Assembly (NCBI GenBank): GCA_003990745.1
Contig: RBNI01006793.1
Coordinates: 1 to 10,972, forward strand
DNA from: Jimgerdemannia flammicorona
Taxonomy: Eukaryota > Mucoromycota > Endogonomycetes > Endogonales > Endogonaceae
Length of the DNA stretch: 10,972 nucleotides
Direction of reading: 5' to 3'
Both the position numbers and the translations under genes were made by a program. This document shows, piece after piece, positions 1-8,618 of the stretch. How positions within the stretch are numbered: the first letter of the stretch is position 1; each line of letters starts with the position of its first letter. The notes under the pieces were generated by a model. The model did not search any database and was not told the DNA's origin. It was given only the letters and a program-made list of their open reading frames with translations.

Positions 1-74
1 CAAAACAACCTCCTCTCTCGCTTATACTGGATAGCACAACCACAGTCGCACTACGACCAACACTCTCCGAATTC
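1..74 (+). promoter_or_regulatory. Upstream region / probable 5' UTR of the NFX1-family gene
   Basis: This short leader has a pyrimidine-rich stretch (cctcctctctcgctt, around 10-24), which is common near fungal transcription starts. I see no convincing TATA box. In the frame of the downstream gene there is no stop codon between position 3 and the ATG at 75, and no earlier in-frame ATG. The coding region could therefore begin upstream of the window, although the ATG at 75 is the first one available. Calling this a 5' UTR is an inference. Confidence 0.35.
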
Positions 75-1794
75 ATGAATTTGCAACAAACCCCTTCCGA
101 ACCACCATACTCAAATAACTCCCACGACCAGACTCCGCCGAACTCAAATCCTCAAGCAAGCAATTTAAATATCAACGCCCCTCCTTTCCAGCAGAACTCC
201 TCGTCAGCAAACAACAATGTTCAAAGGCAATCTCGCAGAGGTGGGCCGCGTCAGCAACGCGGAAGCGGAGGCGGTAATAATGGTCGCAGCCGAGATGGTC
301 GGAGCGGCGGCGGCGATCGAATCGACACCCTAGATGGACGAGATATAGGGTCTTTCGCCGATGGACAGTTCATTCCGGCCCCCCAACGTTCGGATGCGAA
401 TCCGGGTGACCAAACCCAAGGCGGTAACACGGATAGGAATCAGCAAAACAGGCAACGCGGCGGCCGCCAACCGCGTTTCAATTCTTCCAACGATGCCAAC
501 CCTAATGTTGGGAACAGCAACGGTAACTCTAATACCGGTCGATTACGCGGAAATCGTGGACGTGAAGGACAACAACAGCATGGCAAGGGGAAGGAGAAGG
601 ATGTAACTGGTGATCTGGCTGCGACTTCCGTCCCAGCTGGGGAATCATCATCTGACCAGCCTATTAGAGACAACCAACGTCCTCCCAACTCTCGCGGCGC
701 GCGAAGGAACAACAATATTCCCACCAACTCTGGAAATAACAGCACTCCTCAACCCCGCTTCAACAAGAATCGACCCCTTGGCCAACTGTCGGAATCCGTC
801 TCCGACAGCATCGATCAGGCCGCCGCCGCCGTCGCCGCTAGGGGCGGCAAGGGAGCAGGCACTGGCTCCTCAGTGGTTTCCTCAGCGGCATCGCCAAATC
901 CAACGACCTCGTCCGCGGCGGATACGCGTGCTGTTTTTCGACCATCATCCGGTAATAATCGGCCACGCAACAAGGTCAAAAAACTTAAACCTGAAGAAAT
1001 CAAAGACCTGCTCACTTCGCTTACTCATGGGCTTACGACCTCCTCGTACGAATGCATGGTTTGCTGGGATGTAATCGGGCCGGGGCATTACACTTGGAGT
1101 TGTGATGTTTGTTGGGCTGTATTCCATCTCGGCTGCATTCAAAAATGGGGGAGTAAATCGTTGGAAGGTACGTTGCGCAATCATTAACCGATATCCTAAT
1201 ACACGTGTTTTTGGCCGCCATAAATCTCTCAGTTTGATTTATTTCTTTGCCTCCTGTATTAATATTTATTAATGTCATTCAGAAACCTCTGCGACGGGGC
1301 ACAAGACATGGCGTTGTCCTGGTTGCCAAAATACTCGTAGCGTTGTTCCTCGTGATTATGACTGTTTCTGTGGAAAGGTGCATACTCCGGAGTATAACAA
1401 ATACATCACACCACATAGTTGTGGGCAGCTTTGCGGCCGAAGGAGGGAGTGCCCGCATGAGTGCGTGTTGTAAGTAGCTGATACTAGACATACATGATTT
1501 GGTCTTATGTTTCTCCGAGGGGAGCTGTATGAATGGGTGTGGGCCTAATCTGCTGATTCGAAACTCTTGGTTGTTGAATCCTAACGTTCGTTTGACTTCC
1601 CCAGGCCGTGTCATCCAGGACCATGCCCTCCCTGTACCGCCATCGCTCCATCAATGTCATGTTTCTGTGGAAGAACAACGTACGTATTCGCTTATTGCTT
1701 TGAAAAGTGATGCTAGACAGGAGGATTTGATTGTGTGTATAGTAGGACGGATCGCACATATTAATATTATATTTGATCTTTTTTTTATTTTTAT

Positions 1795-1834
<40 letters not shown>

Positions 1835-4784
1835 CTGTTTTAGTTACCAGCTCCGTTGTTCCGACACTGATTATTCCGCACCTGGGAAATCTTGTGGCCA
1901 GGTCTGCGGCGAGCTGCTGGGCTGCGGTAAGCATTATTGCGACCAGGAGTGTCATGCTGGGCTGTGCTCTCCATGTGAGGTCATGGAAACACAACTTTGC
2001 TACTGTGGCAAAGAGACGCGGGATGCGAAGTGTGGTAATGGAAAACCGGTTAGGAGTGGTGCGAATGGGATTGTTGGATTTTACGCGTGTGATCAGGTTT
2101 GCCAAAGGTAAGCCCGGATCTTTCCACACGGGACAGCGGGCTTGATTCGTGAGTGTCTTTATTCGATCTCTGGTTGACCCATAATGGTCTTTACCCGTGT
2201 AGGCCTTTCGATTGCGAACGACATTTCTGTAGCAAGAAATGCCACCCAATGGACCTGGACCCGGCACCCTGTCCCTTCTCTCCGGAACGTGTGCTTAGCT
2301 GTCCCTGTGGCTCTCATTCCGTCGATTCACTCATGAATGGTAATTCGCGCACGTCTTGTGCAGACGAAATTCCTTTGTGCGGCGATGTGTGCGACCGCAT
2401 CCTACCGTGCGGCCATTCATGCAAACAGAATTGTCATTTGGGTGAATGTTCTCGCTGCACCAAGACAATCAATGTTCCTTGTCGATGCGGCTCCGCAAAT
2501 TTCGAGCGTCCTTGCTACAAAGTATCCATCAGCGCTGGAGGCGAGCCTCCTCTCTGCGAAAAGATATGTCGAGGTTTGAGAAATTGCGGGAGGCATCAGT
2601 GCGGGGCCAAATGCTGTCCTCTCGCAAACGAGAAGAAGGGCAAAGGTGATGATAAAAAGAAAGTTGTCGCCAGTTCATCGAGAAATTCCAGTAATGCAGG
2701 CGAGGAAGAGGACGCACATACTTGTAAACTGGTTTGTGGCAAGAAGCTGAAATGCGGTAACCACTTTTGTCAGATGCAATGTCATAAGGGGCATTGTTAT
2801 CCGTGTTTGGGTAAGTAATCATTGCACTGTTATTTCGTTGGTTTGTGGCTTTTTTTTTTTTCGCCGTCTCTCTTCATCTCGTTTACAATCCCGTTTATTT
2901 GCTTTGCAATATACGTAGAGGCATCTTTTGATGAACTGTCCTGCAGTTGTGGTCGTACCAAACTATATCCACCCATCGCCTGTGGCACGGGGCTTCCCCG
3001 CTGTCAGTATACCTGTACACGTGCGGCTGCATGTGGTCATGTCAGCTACACTTCTCATCCTTGCCACGAAGACGATGAGCCCTGTCCACCTTGCGCGTTC
3101 CTCGTCACTCGTCGGTGCATGTGTGGCAATGCTGAAGTTCGTAATACACCCTGTCATAGAGAAACCCCGAGCTGCGGCAAAGTTTGTGGAAAACGCTTGT
3201 CATGCGGTGGTCATCTCTGCCAACGCGTGTGTCATTCAGGCCACTGCCTTCCCGACAACGAAATGTGCACCCAACCCTGCCGAAAGCCGAAGCGATGTGG
3301 TCACCCTTGTACCGAGCCTTGCCATGCGCCGACCATGTGTCCGGAAACGACACCCTGCAAGACCAAGGTGCAAGCAACATGCAAATGCGGTCAACTCAGC
3401 ATGGAAGTTCCGTGCAACGCGTCTGCTGATTCGGCAGGAACCAGGCGCGTCCTTTCTTGCAATGATTACTGTGCTATCGCGGATCGTAATCGCAAGCTCG
3501 CCATCGCCCTTGATCTTGGTGGTCGCTTGGGCATCGATCTTGGACTCAATGTATCAACCAATTCGGGCATCCCTGTGAAACCGGAACCGGAGTATGAGGA
3601 TCATCTGCGAAGTCTCTATCTCGCCAACCCTTCATGGGCCAAAGGCATCGAGTCAATGTTGAACGAGTTTGTGGCAGACACACAGAAGCATACATTGAAC
3701 ATGTCGCCCATGAAAGGGCCCAATCGAAAATTCGTGCATGAAATCTGCGCGCACTACAATTTGGCAACCGAGAGCGTTGACGTGGAGCCGTACAGAAGTG
3801 TTATTGTGAGGAAGAAACAGGACAGTTCTGTGTGAGTGATCTATTTATTTTATTTATTTTTGTCGTTGTTGTGTGTTGGTGTTAGAAGGGAGTGGGAACA
3901 GTGTTGACGAATTATCTCCGATTGTGGAGAAAAATCATCTACCGACAAGAATGTCTTACAATTTGTTTCATCTGCCTGCACCGATTAGCCCTTCCCTTTT
4001 GCTTTCACAGGCTGTTTATCAACCGCGCAAAGCAGCCTCACACGCTGTCCTTTCAGCTTCAACCGTCCCAATTACCGCTACTGCTACACCTACCTTGGTG
4101 GAGCTTCGCAAACCGCCCAAACAAGCGATCAACGCTCTCTACTTGGGTGACTTGGCCTTTGGCTTGACACAAGAGGAATTGGACGCGATATTGACTCCTT
4201 TCTTATCTCCATTAAAGTTTACAAGCAAATGGATACCAGAGGATGGCGTCATCGTAGTCCCTCAGGCTGGACTGATGAAACTTGAGGAGGTGGAGGCCCT
4301 ACTGTGGAAATTGAGGAAGGAACTTAGGAGTCGCTTTGTTGAGACTAAAACTGCGGCGCATGTTGAATGTTGCTGGGTGAATCAAAAAGGAGAAGTTGTG
4401 TGGCCGAACGGGAAGAATCCGCTACGGAGATTACAAGGTTAGTCGGATAAATTCGTTCTGTTTTGTTTGACGAATATGGTTTTTTCTACTTTCTTCTTGA
4501 GCTCTATATTAAAATTGCAATCCTGGTTATCTTCAATGGGGTGTCCTCCCAACGTCTCTTCAGATTCAGCTCCGCAACCGGAGGCTTCCAAACCGATCAA
4601 CAATTTGTATGACATCCTTGATAACAGCGACGAGATTCTCAAAAACGTGCAAGAGCGCAGCCTCACAAGTTCGAAAGGAAAGAAACGGGCGGATGGTGTC
4701 CTAGCTGACTCGTCTGGTGGTGATGCTTCACTTACACAAATTGTAGCCCCAGTTGTCGACGATTGGGAGGAGTTGGCGACATGA
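75..4784 (+). CDS. FAP1: NFX1-type zinc finger protein, FAP1/NFX1 family (RING + NFX1 fingers + R3H), 8 exons
   Basis: Exons 75-1167, 1283-1469, 1605-1679, 1844-2107, 2203-2810, 2919-3831, 3989-4437 and 4564-4784 join in phase to 1269 residues, ending in TGA. Donors are gtacgt, gtaagt, gtacgt, gtaagc, gtaagt, gtgagt and gttagt. Residues 1-300 are N/G/R/S-rich with RGG-like patches. A RING-type C4HC3 finger follows: C327, C330, C343, C346, H351, C354, C376, C379. Nine Cys/His NFX1-type modules begin near 411, 469, 534, 599, 658, 714, 771, 828 and 859. The R3H domain lies at about 985-1057, with the R-x3-H pair at R1012/H1016. An RRM-like segment (ALYLGDLAFGLT) is near 1096, and the acidic tail ends VVDDWEELAT. 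Yeast Fap1 (about 965 aa) binds FKBP12 and is an E3 for stalled ribosomes; human NFX1 (about 1120 aa) is a transcription/RNA regulator. The family call is secure and the function is inferred. The longer length mostly reflects the N-terminus. The start is uncertain because the frame is open to the window edge. Confidence 0.93.
1168..1282 (+). other. Intron 1 (115 nt), splits the RING finger
   Basis: The donor gtacgt and the acceptor cattcag bracket a phase-1 intron. Splicing joins the first six zinc ligands (C327 to C354) to the WRCPGC motif carrying the last two. Reading through the donor gives a stop within a few codons (TAA at 1185). The family motif is only complete after removal, so the boundaries are well supported. 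Confidence 0.9.
1470..1604 (+). other. Intron 2 (135 nt)
   Basis: The donor gtaagt and the acceptor tccccag bracket a phase-2 intron inside the first NFX1-type module. A branch-site-like ctaac lies at 1581-1585, about 20 nt before the acceptor. Removal joins CPHECV to LPCHPGPCPPC, the expected finger continuation. Confidence 0.9.
1680..1843 (+). other. Intron 3 (164 nt), contains a T-rich/A28 fold-back
   Basis: The donor is gtacgt and the chosen acceptor is ttttag at 1838-1843. Together they give a phase-2 junction reading CGRTTYQLRCSDTD. The next AG, at 1849-1850, would shift the frame. The intron carries a T-rich run (about 1779-1800) followed closely by 28 consecutive A (1803-1830), a strong potential hairpin just before the 3' splice site. 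Confidence 0.88.
1779..1830. repeat. T-rich tract followed by A28 homopolymer (intronic)
   Basis: An interrupted T tract of about 22 nt is followed by ata and then by A at every position from 1803 to 1830. The two arms are mutually complementary. The tract could be an expanded microsatellite, or the poly(A) relic of a very short retroposed insertion. Its exact length is likely to vary between strains and to be error-prone in sequencing. Confidence 0.85.
2108..2202 (+). other. Intron 4 (95 nt)
   Basis: The donor gtaagc and the acceptor cgtgtag bracket a phase-2 intron inside the third NFX1-type module. Removal restores CDQVCQRPFDCERHFC. This is the shortest intron of the gene. Confidence 0.9.
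2811..2918 (+). other. Intron 5 (108 nt)
   Basis: The donor gtaagt is followed by an internal run of about 13 T near 2850-2862 and by the acceptor tacgtag at 2912-2918. The overlapping AG at 2919-2920 is rejected because only the first choice gives a phase-1 join, reading YPCLEASFDELSCSCG. Confidence 0.87.
3832..3988 (+). other. Intron 6 (157 nt), within the R3H domain
   Basis: The donor is gtgagt and the acceptor chosen is gattag at 3983-3988. It gives QDSSVPSLLLSQAVYQP, which fits the end of an R3H domain and keeps the frame of the rest of exon 7. Two other acceptors fail. One at 3885 runs into a stop after a few codons. The strong-looking ttcacag ending at 4010 changes frame. Confidence 0.8.
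4438..4563 (+). other. Intron 7 (126 nt)
   Basis: The donor gttagt and the pyrimidine-rich acceptor gtctcttcag bracket a phase-1 intron. Removal joins LRRLQ to DSAPQPEASK and gives access to the acidic C-terminal tail. The donor is the weakest in the gene but fits the frame; without splicing the frame stops immediately (TAG at 4440). Confidence 0.85.
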
Positions 4785-5195
4785 AACGTAACAGATGATT
4801 AGATTCAGAAATTTAGTCTTTTTTTTGGGGGGGGGGGGCTTGGGAGAATATGTTGGTGGCGTATGACAATAGATTCAAAAGTGTGGTGTTGATATATAAT
4901 ATGGGCCGTGTTGTAACAAACCAGACAAAGTGAAAAAAAACCACTTCGTTCGTTCATACAATCGTGTGTTGGGATAGTCATATATCATTTATATGGAGCT
5001 CCGTAAATAGTTTTCGTGTAGGTATCTGAAAGTTAGTGCCTCTGGTTTTCCAAACACGGTTGCGTTGTCTTTTCACAGAAAGTTTTCTATTCTTTCAACA
5101 TGCGCTTTAATCCAATAAACCGTGTAAATATACGTGTTACATGTACATAACTGAACATGCAATATCCTGATTAATATCTCGACTACAGATATTAC
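4785..5195 (+). terminator. 3' UTR / terminator region of the NFX1-family gene
   Basis: The region directly follows the TGA and has no coding potential. It contains a T8G12 homopolymer junction (4819-4838), a tatataatatg stretch near 4892 and an AATAAA hexamer at 5114-5119 that could serve as a polyadenylation signal. The hexamer is about 330 nt past the stop, so cleavage may instead occur at an earlier AT-rich site. The 3' end is not defined by the sequence. Confidence 0.4.
4819..4838. repeat. T8G12 homopolymer junction
   Basis: Eight T are followed directly by twelve G, 35 nt after the stop codon. A G12 run could in principle join an intermolecular G-quadruplex, or it could be a simple slippage tract. 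Its exact length is prone to error. Confidence 0.85.
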
Positions 5196-5400
5196 CTAAC
5201 AGGCGAATGTGTTGCATAGCAGTGTAAAGTGTGATGACGTGGATGGCTTGAGTCGGACATTGATAGACAGTATTGGCCACCACCACCTATTCAGTACCAA
5301 CTGGTGTCTCCTGGAGGACAGCTCTATCCAGCAGAGCCCAGGAAACTCATGAGCATGTGTTATTCTCCTGGTGCTATTAATATTGTTATTGTAAAATAGA
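5196..5400. other. Intergenic block of moderate base composition, no gene recognised
   Basis: This stretch of about 200 bp is clearly less AT-rich than the island that follows. A 70-codon minus-strand reading frame crosses it, but its translation shows no domain or family resemblance. It may be a fragment of an old repeat, since it contains ctcctgg at two places (near 5309 and 5366). I found no terminal repeats or target-site duplication that would settle this. Confidence 0.3.
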
Positions 5401-5854
5401 AAAATCATCAGATTTGCAAATCTCTCAAATTAATTTCTTTAAGATTTTATGTAATTATTTATCAATATTTAAAGAAATATTCCATATATATTATTAATAT
5501 CTCTGTTAAATATTTAGTTCACATTTGTAATAATAGAAGATCTTCTGCTCTCTCTCCCCCAGCTTACAGTCAATATATCTATATCAGCTATATATATATC
5601 TTACTAATACATATCTTTGAGATTATTAAATTAACAATTTTGCTATCTTTGATAATAATTTTTGATTATTTAATTACTATTAAAAAGAACAATAATAATA
5701 ATATCAAAAATTTGAATAAGCTAGAGTATAGTTTGTTATAGTACTTATCAATATGATTATAAATTTATTACTATTATTATAAAAAAATAATTTAGTTCTA
5801 AGTATATTTATCAGAGATTTATAAAAGTATATCATAAACTTAAATATATTTTAC

Positions 5855-5878
5855 AGATATATATATATATATATATAT
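5855..5878. repeat. (TA)n microsatellite
   Basis: An uninterrupted alternating AT run of roughly 22 nt sits inside the AT-rich island, directly upstream of the 42-bp tandem repeat. Confidence 0.85.
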
Positions 5879-5889
5879 TCAAACATTTG

Positions 5890-5996
5890 CTACAGACATA
5901 AACTCTTTAATATAAGCAATGAACTGATATTCTACAGATATGAACTCTTTAATATAATTATGAACTTATATTTCATAGATATGAATAGCTTATAAA
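5890..5996. repeat. 42-bp-period tandem repeat, about 2.5 copies
   Basis: Copy 1 starts at 5890 (ctacagacataaactcttta), copy 2 at 5932 (ctacagatatgaactcttta) and a partial, more diverged copy 3 at 5974 (catagatatgaatagctta). The spacing is exactly 42 bp in both steps. Copies 1 and 2 share a 25-base block with only two mismatches. A related tttacagata at about 5850 may be a more degenerate earlier copy. Confidence 0.75.
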
Positions 5997-6565
5997 TAAT
6001 AAGTAAACATAAGATTGAATTTCCAAAAAAGATCATTTTATTTCTTTTTTTATTTACAAACACTCCTGCAAATAATTTCTCTCTATAGATACTTCTCTTT
6101 CATAAATACTTTCTTCTTTTGCAAATAGTTTCTCTTACTATTATATATTCTACCCTATATTCTGCTCATCTCTTCCTTAAATCAGATCATTCTTACATAT
6201 TCAATAAAAGAAGAATATCAAGGATATCAATTGTCTCATTATTTTTATCTAAGTCAATATTTTTATATAAGTTACAAACTGTTTTTTCAATCTCAAGTAG
6301 ATTGATATAGTTGCAAACCTTATTAATTATCCTGAGCTATTTTATATATATTTTCTTGTACTCTCTTTTATTGAAAGTTCTTGGTAAGATATCAGGCCAG
6401 ATAATATAATCTAGCTGTAATTATATAAAGAGATAAATATATACTAAATAAGTATATACTAGTAAATATAAATCCATGAACGACACCTCTCTCTGGTACC
6501 TCTCAGGTTACACAACTTTTGGGAAGCAACTATAACATCGTTTTTGGAGAAAAGAGACTAACAAT

Positions 6566-8588
6566 ATGGCAACCAACAGACAACCTGAGGTGCGTACTGG
6601 GCAAGGAGGCCTGAGTGCATTTGACTGGCAATAAGTGGGGAGAGGCCCTGGCCTGGAGGGAGATATGAGGGGGCTGCTGGCAGGTGGGCAGGGAAGGGGA
6701 GGAGGTGGTAGTGGAGGACAGAGATCTGGAAGAGTAAGCTTCGCTGAGATGGTGAAGGAGAGAAGGCAGATGTTGGGGCTGGAGGGTTGGTTGAAGAAAG
6801 GCAAGGAAACGGAGAAGGTGACAGTGCAGGGGGGAGTAGCCCTTGGCAGAGGGAGCAGTGGGACTAGAGGTGTAGTAGCTGGAGAGAGTATGATGGCTGA
6901 TGGAGATGGGACTGCTAATCTGGAAAAAAATCCAGATGTGACAGTAGATGGTGCGGCTGAGCAACTGGGGCTTGGAAGACAAGGAGATTTGGCAGATGGT
7001 ATGATGGGCCTGGCAGTAGCACCATTACTCAAGAAATCAATTTCAGCATTTGCAGTGATACTGTGTTTCCGGGGCCTGGCAGTGACAGCGAAAATGGTAT
7101 TGAGGCTGATTGCTAAGCAGGTGGCTGGAGCAGTATCCATTAAGTTTCTGAAGAGACTGGAGGGAGTGGAGGTGGGCTTTGAGGAGGCTGAGCCATTAGA
7201 GGAAGTGTTGAAGGTTGGATTGGTAGTTGGAGAGATATGTGTACCGATGGCTCAATGTCTGAGATGGGACCCCAGGGTGGTCCAACTACTGGTGAAAGAA
7301 GTGCCCACAGTGACAGCAATGGAGATGAAGAAGAGAGTTGAGGAGGTCATGGCAGAGTATGACGAGGTGGTGGATATTGGATTTAGAGTCTGAGAGGGGA
7401 CCTCACTCAGGACTGGAGACATGGATGTGAGGATTTGGTTGGCAGGAAAGGAGGCAACTGGGAAGACAAGGGACTAGCCTTCTGATATGGTCTGGGGGGC
7501 GATTGTGTGCAAGATGACAAGGATGAAGGGGAGTGAGGAGGAGGAAGAGGACCTATTGGAAGTGCTGGAAGAGCTGAGTGGTGCAGTGGAATGGCGGGCA
7601 AAGGCTTGGAGGGCCTTTGAGGAGGCAATACACTTGGAGGTGGTAGATGGGAAGCAGATTCAAGTGAGCAAGGAGCAGTGGGAATGGGAGCAGGGACATA
7701 AGAGACAGAGGGAACTGCTGGCGAAGATGAAGGGGGGACCTCAGAAGGAGATGAGCAGGACGGTAGACATGGAGGGGACCAAAGTGAGTGTCTGGGCAGG
7801 CGAGGGAGATGAGTGCTGGGAAGGGGACTGGTGAGAATCAGGAGATGACTGGCAAGGACCTGTATGCAGATGGTATGCTGGAGGTTTGAGATGAGATATG
7901 GGAGAACTCTCCGACCCCTACTCCCCTTATCAGGCGGGGCCCAGCTTCCCAAAACAGGGTGGTGGAGGATGTGCCAATGCAGGGGGCCCAGAGAGTACAA
8001 TTTGGAGTTCCGGAGACAGCAAACAGGAGACAAGTGGTGGCAGTTGGGGAGGAGGAACTGGTGGATGTTCCAGAGGAGTGGGATGAGGCTGTGAGTACTG
8101 GGGCGGATACCACAATGTTGGATGGTGGGAGACTGGTGACCCCTGGAGGAAAGGAGGTGGGGAACCTACTTTGGATGTGCAGGATGATGAACAACCTGGT
8201 GGCCAAGGAGCTAGGTGAGGTGGATTTGAGGGTAATGAGCGATGAGCATTGGGAGAGGATCTTGCAGGGGGAAGGGGTGGTGTTGGCATTGAAGGCGGAA
8301 ATCCTGGTGGTGTATCTGGAGGAGGAGAGCTATGAGGTAGATAAGGAGCAGGAGGCAGAGATGGCTGGAGTCGCAGGAGAGAGGGCTGAATACTGCTGGA
8401 CCAAGTGTCATGGCCTACAGCTCTGGCAGGAAGCCTGCCTGGAGTACCACAAGGAATTCGAGGAGAAGGCAGATAGGGAGATGAATGAGTTGTTGGCTGG
8501 ACTAGAGGCTCAGAGGGCTAAAGAGGAGGAGGTGATCATGGAATATAATCTGGATTTGGTGCAAGAGGAGATGAACATGGAGCAGTAG
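6566..8588 (+). pseudogene. LINE ORF1 (gag-like), broken by stops and one frameshift
   Basis: Reading starts at the ATG at 6566. It meets in-frame stops at 6632 (TAA), 7391 (TGA), 7475 (TAG), 7832 (TGA) and 7892 (TGA). Convincing coding then continues in a different frame, open from about 7890 to the TAG at 8586-8588, so an indel probably lies near 7800-7890. The decoded protein would be about 670 residues. A Gly-rich N-terminal part precedes SGRVSFAEMVKERR. A middle region has alternating hydrophobic residues that could be a nucleic-acid-binding fold. The C-terminal part is Glu-rich and probably coiled-coil (EEKADREMNELLAGLEAQRA). I see no CCHC zinc knuckle. The gag role is inferred from position before the endonuclease/reverse-transcriptase ORF; the sequence itself matches no family I recognise. 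Confidence 0.65.
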
Positions 8589-8618
8589 AGAAAGCTTGAC
8601 AATACACCATTTTTCACT

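Larger units (their letters stand above)
5400..6480. repeat. Extremely AT-rich island with simple and tandem repeats
   Basis: About 1.1 kb is made almost entirely of A and T. It holds a 12-bp palindrome gatttgcaaatc (5411-5422), an inverted repeat (atttctttaa 5433-5442 against ttaaagaaat 5469-5478), a (TA)n run and a 42-bp-period tandem repeat. There is no coding potential beyond short chance frames. The composition could come from RIP-like or other C-to-T mutation of an old transposon, or it could be a relic LTR. The edges are sharp, and the LINE begins just beyond the right edge. Confidence 0.55.

Noticed and set aside
440..745. Minus-strand and alternative-frame reading frames across exon 1 of the NFX1-family gene
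   Set aside because: They are shadows of the low-complexity exon. The plus-strand frame leads directly into the RING finger and joins the downstream exons in phase.
3873..4010. A separate gene starting at the ATG at 3873, or exon 7 starting after the ttcacag at 4010
   Set aside because: The acceptor at 3988 joins exon 6 to exon 7 in phase and completes the R3H domain end. The 4010 acceptor shifts the frame, and the 3873 start would lie inside the intron.
5196..5408. 70-codon minus-strand frame in the intergenic block
   Set aside because: It has no recognisable motif and no supporting start context, and it ends where the base composition changes. Most likely a chance frame in an old repeat.
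6119..6310. 63-codon plus-strand frame in the AT-rich island
   Set aside because: It is composed of I/S/L/F/Y from AT-rich codons, with no domain and no gene context.
6384..6402. ttggtaagatatcaggcc resembling the initiator-tRNA primer binding site of plant Copia elements
   Set aside because: The match is interrupted and relates to a plant tRNA motif. There is no adjoining LTR end or gag-pol sequence.
6508..7140. Long minus-strand reading frame (about 210 codons) opposite LINE ORF1, with similar Pro/Ser/Leu-rich frames at 7407-8033, 7838-8206 and 7930-8289
   Set aside because: They mirror the G-rich, CpG-poor coding strand of the LINE, which rarely creates stops on the complement. Their translations are low-complexity with no domain.
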